A DNA stretch of 64,000 nucleotides from Streptomyces cyanogenus (lineage in GTDB: Bacteria; Actinomycetota; Actinomycetes; Streptomycetales; Streptomycetaceae): assembly GCF_017526105.1 (NCBI RefSeq), contig NZ_CP071839.1, forward strand, positions 5,285,001 to 5,349,000, given 5' to 3'. Position 1 is the stretch's first letter, and every line of letters begins with the position of its first letter. The notes beneath the pieces were generated by a model. That model searched no databases. It was not told where the DNA came from and saw only the letters and a program-made list of their open reading frames with translations. This document shows, piece by piece, positions 59,926-64,000 of this stretch. Made by a program: the position numbers and the translations under genes.

Positions 59926-61323
59926 ATGGCGAGTTCCTGGGCCACTTTGGGCGTCGACCTGCACCTCGAACCGAGCGGGACGGGCGGTGTGCGCCGGGGC
60001 CTGACCGACGCCCTGCGGGACGCGGTCCGCTCCGGCCGGCTCGCCCCCGGCACCCGGCTGCCGTCCTCCCGCTCCCTCGCCGCCGACCTCGGCATCGCCC
60101 GCAACACCGTCGCCGAGGCCTACGCCGACCTGGTCGCGGAGGGCTGGCTCACCGCCCGGCAGGGCTCCGGCACCCGGGTGGCGGCCGGCGTCCCCCACGG
60201 CCCCACGGCACCCTCCGCCCCCGCGCCACCCCGGCGCGCCCCCGCCCTCCCGCGCCACGACCTCGTCCCCGGCAGCCCCGACCTGGCCGCCTTCCCGCGC
60301 ACCGAGTGGCTCAAGGCCACCCGCCGGGCCCTGGCCACGGCCCCCTTCCACGCCTTCGGCTACGGAGACCCGCGCGGACGCCCCGAACTGCGCACCGCCC
60401 TCGCCGGCTACCTCGCCCGCGCCCGCGGCGTGCGCACCGACCCCGACACCATCGTGGTCACCGCCGGCTTCTCGCACGCCCTGACCCTCCTCGGCAAGGT
60501 CCTGCGGGCCCGCGGGGTGCGCACGGTGGCCGTGGAGTCCTACGGCCTCGACGTCCACTGGGCGCTGCTGCGCAACGCGGGCCTCGCCACGCCCCCGCTG
60601 CCCTACGACGAGCTCGGCACGGACCCCGGCGAGCCGGGCGAGGCCGGCGCGGTCCTGCTGACCCCCGCCCACCAGTTCCCGATGGGCATGCCCCTGCACC
60701 CCGACCGGCGGGCCGCCGTCGTCGCCTGGGCGCGCCGCACCGGCGGGCTGATCCTGGAGGACGACTACGACGGCGAGTTCCGCTACGACCGCCAGTCCGT
60801 CGGCGCCCTGCAGGGCCTCGCCCCCGACCGGGTCGTCTACCTCGGCACGGCCAGCAAGTCGCTCGCGCCCGGACTGCGGCTGGGCTGGATGGTGCTGCCG
60901 CCGGCCCTGGCCGGGGAGACGGCGTCCGCCAAGGGCAGCTCGGACACCGTCGGCGCGCTGGAACAGCTCACCCTCGCGGAGTTCCTCACCTCCGGCGCGT
61001 ACGACCGCCACGTGCGCTCCTCCCGCCTGCGCTACCGCCGCCGCCGCGACGCCCTCACCGAGGCCGTGACCGCCCGGGCCCCCGAGGTGCGGGTCACCGG
61101 CATCGCCGCCGGCCTCCACGCGGTCCTGCGCCTCCCGCCGGGCACCGAGGAATCGGTGGTCCAGGCCGCGGCCTGGCAGGGCCTTGCCCTGCACGGCCTC
61201 TCCTTCCACCGCCACCCGCAGGCCGTCACCGAGCCGTTGGACGCCCTGGTCGTCGGCTACGGAACGCCTCCGGACAGCGCGTGGTCCGGGGCGCTGGAGG
61301 CGCTGTGCCGGGTGCTGCCCTAG
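59926..61323 (+). CDS. MocR/PdxR-type PLP-dependent regulator
   Basis: The 465-residue protein has an N-terminal GntR winged HTH (RLPSSRSLAADLGIARNTVAEAYADL) fused to an aminotransferase-fold domain, with PLP Lys K311 in LGTASKSLAPGLRLG and ILEDDYDGEFRYD. Such proteins bind PLP or amino acids and act on a neighbouring gene. It is divergent from the AhpD-like gene, its likely target. ATG 59926 is 8 nt after TATGGT, so it may be leaderless. Confidence 0.92.
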   Translation: MASSWATLGVDLHLEPSGTGGVRRGLTDALRDAVRSGRLAPGTRLPSSRSLAADLGIARNTVAEAYADLVAEGWLTARQGSGTRVAAGVPHGPTAPSAPAPPRRAPALPRHDLVPGSPDLAAFPRTEWLKATRRALATAPFHAFGYGDPRGRPELRTALAGYLARARGVRTDPDTIVVTAGFSHALTLLGKVLRARGVRTVAVESYGLDVHWALLRNAGLATPPLPYDELGTDPGEPGEAGAVLLTPAHQFPMGMPLHPDRRAAVVAWARRTGGLILEDDYDGEFRYDRQSVGALQGLAPDRVVYLGTASKSLAPGLRLGWMVLPPALAGETASAKGSSDTVGALEQLTLAEFLTSGAYDRHVRSSRLRYRRRRDALTEAVTARAPEVRVTGIAAGLHAVLRLPPGTEESVVQAAAWQGLALHGLSFHRHPQAVTEPLDALVVGYGTPPDSAWSGALEALCRVLP

Positions 61324-61429
61324 GGGGCGTCCCGGCGCCGGGAGGCGGGGATCTTGCCGTCAGTGCCGTCGAGTAAGTTCTGTCCGCTCGGCCCGACAGA
61401 CGGGCCACCGAACTTCAGGACTCGTCGCT

Positions 61430-61927
61430 GTGAGCATCCACATGCACCTTCGCGCCGTCGCGGAATCCGGGATCCGGGACGACCACACCTGGCTTGCGGC
61501 GTTCATGTGGGAGGCCTGGGAGAACCACCCCGCCGAGTACGCGGCGGGCATCGCCGTCTCGATCGACAAGGTCTGGCACGCCGTCAACGACCTCTACGCC
61601 GCGGCCGGTGTCCTCGATGCGGATGCCGGCGAGTTCTGGACGTTGCCGATCTACGGCGGGCGTCCCGTGGCACACGGCGCCGATGCCGACCCCTCCGATC
61701 CGCCCCTGGGGATTCTGGAGCCGCCCGGCGTGTCACAGGCCGCCGACTTCCTCACCAGTGTCTCCTTCGACGAGCTGTGGAACGCCGCCGGCGCCAAGCT
61801 CGTTCGGTCCGGCTGGGACGAGGCGCAGGCCGGACAGAGGTTCCTCGGCCATCACAGGTGCCTCCAGGGGTTCTACGAGCGGGCGGCTACGGCGGGCCAC
61901 GCCGTGGTCAGGGCGGTGTGGGCCTGA
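61430..61927 (+). CDS. DUF1877 (YfbM-like) protein
   Basis: The 165-residue cytoplasmic protein matches DUF1877 by its N-terminal MHLRAVAESGIRDDHTWLAA, SIDKVWHAVNDLY and the later SFDELWNAAGAKLV. No activity is known. GTG 61430 has AGGA upstream with 9-nt spacing; the ATG at 61442 is an alternative. The bases after it up to 62100 show no gene. Confidence 0.72.
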   Translation: MSIHMHLRAVAESGIRDDHTWLAAFMWEAWENHPAEYAAGIAVSIDKVWHAVNDLYAAAGVLDADAGEFWTLPIYGGRPVAHGADADPSDPPLGILEPPGVSQAADFLTSVSFDELWNAAGAKLVRSGWDEAQAGQRFLGHHRCLQGFYERAATAGHAVVRAVWA

Positions 61928-62100
61928 GACGCGGCCGTGTGCCGGCCGGGTTCACGGGAGTCCGCCCGAACCAACCGCAGGGCGGTGGTGCCCACAAGAA
62001 CCGAACGTCTCCGCAGGCATGTCCGAACTCACCTTTCGCGTGCGCTGGTCAGTCCGGCCCGGCCGCACACACCGGACGGCCGGTGCTCCGGACGGATCGC

Positions 62101-62955
62101 TCAGGCACCCCCGGCCGCCGGCTCCTCCGCCGGCGCCTCCCCGAACCGCGCCAGCAGCAACGCCCCCGCCACCGCCACCGCGAACCCCAGCGCGGCCACC
62201 GCGGTCATCCCCTCCCGCGTCCGGTCACCGAGCCAGACCACCCCCACCGCGGCCGGGCCGATCGTCTCCCCGATCACCAGGCCCGCCGTGGCGGTCGTCA
62301 CCGAGCCCCGCTGAAGGGCCGAGGTGAGCAGCAGGAACGCGGCGCCGCCACCGAGCAGCAGCGCGTACGCCGCCGGGTCGGCCAGCAGGTCCGCCGGCCG
62401 CAGCGAGTCGATGAGCCGTACCGCCACCTCCACCACCCCGAACCCGCACCCGGCGCCGAGCCCCAGCAGCAGCGCCCGGGTCCGGCCGGACAGGCGCCCG
62501 CCGATCCCGCCGAGCACCAGCACGCCCACCGCCGCGGCCACCAACGCGTACCGCAGCCACTCCGGGCCGCTCCGGTCGCCCTCGGTGCCCGAGGCCAGCC
62601 CCAGCAGGGCGAGCCCGGCAGACACCACTCCGACGGCGCCCCACTCCAGGCCGCTCAGCCGGACCCCCAGCAGCCGCGCCGCGACCACCGCGGTCACCGC
62701 GAGGCTCGCCGCCAGGGCCGCGCCCACCGCGTAGATCGGCACCGACCGCAGGGCCGCGATCTGCAGCAGGAAGCCCAGCCCGTCGAGCGCGAGCCCGGCG
62801 AGGTACCGCCACTGCCGCAGCGCCCGCAGCAGCAGCGCCGCGTCCCCGCCGCCGCCCTCCTCGGCGCCCGCCGCCCGCGCGGCCACCGCCTGCAACACCG
62901 TCGCGGTTCCGAAGCAGACCGCCGCGCCCAGGGCGCACACCATTCCGAACAGCAC
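62101..62955 (-). CDS. DMT/EamA-like membrane transporter
   Basis: The 284-residue protein has about ten predicted helices in two EamA-like halves: LFGMVCALGAAVCFGTATVL and AVPIYAVGAALAASLA-like segments first, then ALLLGLGAGCGFGVVEVAV. It is probably a small-molecule exporter with unknown substrate. GTG 62955 follows TAGAGT by 6 nt, so a leaderless transcript is likely. ATG 62943 is in frame. Confidence 0.78.
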   Translation of the reverse strand: MLFGMVCALGAAVCFGTATVLQAVAARAAGAEEGGGGDAALLLRALRQWRYLAGLALDGLGFLLQIAALRSVPIYAVGAALAASLAVTAVVAARLLGVRLSGLEWGAVGVVSAGLALLGLASGTEGDRSGPEWLRYALVAAAVGVLVLGGIGGRLSGRTRALLLGLGAGCGFGVVEVAVRLIDSLRPADLLADPAAYALLLGGGAAFLLLTSALQRGSVTTATAGLVIGETIGPAAVGVVWLGDRTREGMTAVAALGFAVAVAGALLLARFGEAPAEEPAAGGA

Positions 62956-63061
62956 GAAGCGACTCTAGGCGAACGGGAGATCACGGACCCCCTCGCACGG
63001 GCACTCACACCGATCTCTAGGCTGGCCGCCGAACACGACATCCGACGGGGGAGACACCACC

Positions 63062-63478
63062 ATGGAGCGCACACGAGGGCCACTTCGGTCCGGCACGGTC
63101 GTCCTGGGCAGCGTCGGCCTGCTGGCCGCCGCGCTCACCGCCTGCTCGTCCGAACCGGACAAGCGCTGCGTCGACCGCGACAGCTACGACCTGGTCAAGG
63201 GCTACAAGGTCGTCGCCGACAAGAACTGCAAGACGGGCACGCCAGGGAAGACGACGGTCAAGACCGGCACGAAGAAGCTCAAGAAGCAGGTCGACGCCGC
63301 CTGGTACTACGAGGGCGAGCAGAAGAACGGCTGGGTCGACGGCGGTTCCTTCACCAAGCCCGGCGGGGGCTCGGGCAGCGGCGGCTCGTACGACGACGAT
63401 GACGACGACCACCACAGCGGGGGCGGCGGAGTCCACCGCGGGGGCTTCGGCGGCGGCAAGGGCAGCTCCGGCGGCTGA
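63062..63478 (+). CDS. Small lipoprotein with Asp/His-rich tail
   Basis: The 138-residue protein has a signal peptide with lipobox LTAC (C28). A short mature domain with Cys residues (KRCVDRDSYDLVKGYKVVAD, NCKTG) follows, then a Gly/Ser-rich tail with DDDDDDHH and a His-containing repeat that could bind metal. No family is recognised. ATG 63062 has GGGGGAG upstream. It sits 13 bp before the glutathionylspermidine-synthase-like gene, likely in one operon. Confidence 0.78.
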   Translation: MERTRGPLRSGTVVLGSVGLLAAALTACSSEPDKRCVDRDSYDLVKGYKVVADKNCKTGTPGKTTVKTGTKKLKKQVDAAWYYEGEQKNGWVDGGSFTKPGGGSGSGGSYDDDDDDHHSGGGGVHRGGFGGGKGSSGG

Positions 63479-63491
63479 CCGGAACACGCGC

Positions 63492-64000
63492 ATGGAACGT
63501 CGTACTCTCACCCCCCGCCCCGGCTGGCAGCAGACCGTCGAGGCGCAGGGCCTGGTCTACCCGCTCACCCGCCACCCCGACGGCTCGCTGCGCCCCTACT
63601 GGGACGAGAGCGCCTGCTACGTCTTCTCCCTCGCGGAGATCGAGGCGCTGGAGGAGACCGTCGAGGAACTCCACCGCATGTGCCTCGCGGCGGCCGGACA
63701 CATCGTGGCCGAGGACCGCCTCGCCGACCTCGGCATCACCGACCCGCGGGTGGCCGCCGTGGTCACCGAGGCCTGGCACCGGCGGGCCGAACTCCCGTCC
63801 GTCTACGGCCGTTTCGACCTCCGCTACGACGGCACGGGACCGGCGAAGCTGCTGGAGTACAACGCGGACACCCCGACCTCCCTGGTCGAGGCGGCCTCCC
63901 CGCAGTGGTTCTGGATGGAGGACCGTTTCCCCGGCGCCGATCAGTGGAACTCCCTGCACGAACGCCTGGTGGAGGCCTGGCGCGCCCAGGCGGCCCTGCT
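63492..64000 (+). CDS. Glutathionylspermidine synthase-like protein (partial, runs off the window)
   Basis: The first 169 codons are present. MERRTLTPRPGWQQTVEAQG, PYWDESACYVFSLAEIEALE, GRFDLRYDG and LLEYNADTPTSLVEAAS match the N-terminal pre-ATP-grasp part of the glutathionylspermidine synthase-like family. In Streptomyces, which lacks glutathione, it may ligate another amine to a peptide. ATG 63492 has GGAA upstream. It follows the lipoprotein gene by 13 bp. Confidence 0.85.
   Translation, partial: MERRTLTPRPGWQQTVEAQGLVYPLTRHPDGSLRPYWDESACYVFSLAEIEALEETVEELHRMCLAAAGHIVAEDRLADLGITDPRVAAVVTEAWHRRAELPSVYGRFDLRYDGTGPAKLLEYNADTPTSLVEAASPQWFWMEDRFPGADQWNSLHERLVEAWRAQAAL

Overview
The window is chromosomal DNA from a high-GC actinomycete, almost certainly Streptomyces. 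Third codon positions are nearly all G or C, and GTG and TTG starts are common. Several -10 boxes lie only 6-9 nt before a start codon, which suggests leaderless mRNAs. The families are also typical of the genus: DUF6350, DUF2690, DUF4429/SHOCT, paired NlpC/P60 proteins and isobutyryl-CoA mutase subunit B. I see no insertion sequences, prophage, tRNA, rRNA or CRISPR. The gene order looks like core Streptomyces chromosome.

Layout. 1-6.7 kb: the end of a GMC oxidoreductase, a chorismate mutase behind a Phe/Tyr leader-peptide attenuator, guaA, an FMN-binding oxidase-like gene, a class II aldolase and two membrane or DUF genes. 6.8-11.3 kb: a DoxX protein and a PspC-type envelope-stress locus (PspC membrane protein divergent from a PspC histidine kinase and response regulator). 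11.3-20.6 kb: cell-wall enzymes (two NlpC/P60, one M23), the helicase pcrA and a lipase. The second NlpC/P60 gene has a c-di-AMP (ydaO-type) riboswitch. 20.8-29.9 kb: icmB, then a five-gene divergon with SWIM zinc-finger and DUF5691 proteins on one side and a MoxR AAA+ ATPase, a DUF5682 protein and a VWA protein on the other. 30.4-37 kb: sucCD, a 57-bp minisatellite, a sigma-like gene and membrane proteins. 37.2-47.2 kb: purNH, folD, a two-component system, an XRE/DUF2690 protein with a modular repeat, mdh with a TamR-like operator, and a structured small RNA. 47.2-51.2 kb: a serine hydrolase, an MFS exporter with a divergent LysR regulator, and a secreted protein. 51.4-58.6 kb: a choline-to-glycine-betaine operon with its own ABC importer. 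58.6-64 kb: PEP-mutase-like and AhpD-like genes, a MocR regulator, a DUF1877 protein, a DMT transporter, a lipoprotein, and the start of a glutathionylspermidine-synthase-like gene.

The most interesting system is the SWIM/DUF5691 and MoxR/DUF5682/VWA divergon at 21.2-29.9 kb. Its two halves fire from a 15-bp perfect inverted repeat, and each arm is a RecA-NDp type (PafBC-class) DNA-damage promoter element, TTGTCAGTG-N8-TAnnnT. The minus-strand copy is a perfect match. The same element (TTGTCGGTG-N8-TAGACT) drives pcrA 9 kb upstream. This ties an uncharacterised MoxR-VWA machine to the mitomycin/DNA-damage regulon.

Other regulatory points of note are the chorismate mutase attenuator, the c-di-AMP riboswitch, the TamR-like site at mdh, and the strongly terminated RNA downstream of mdh. 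All identifications are by reading alone; no searches were run.
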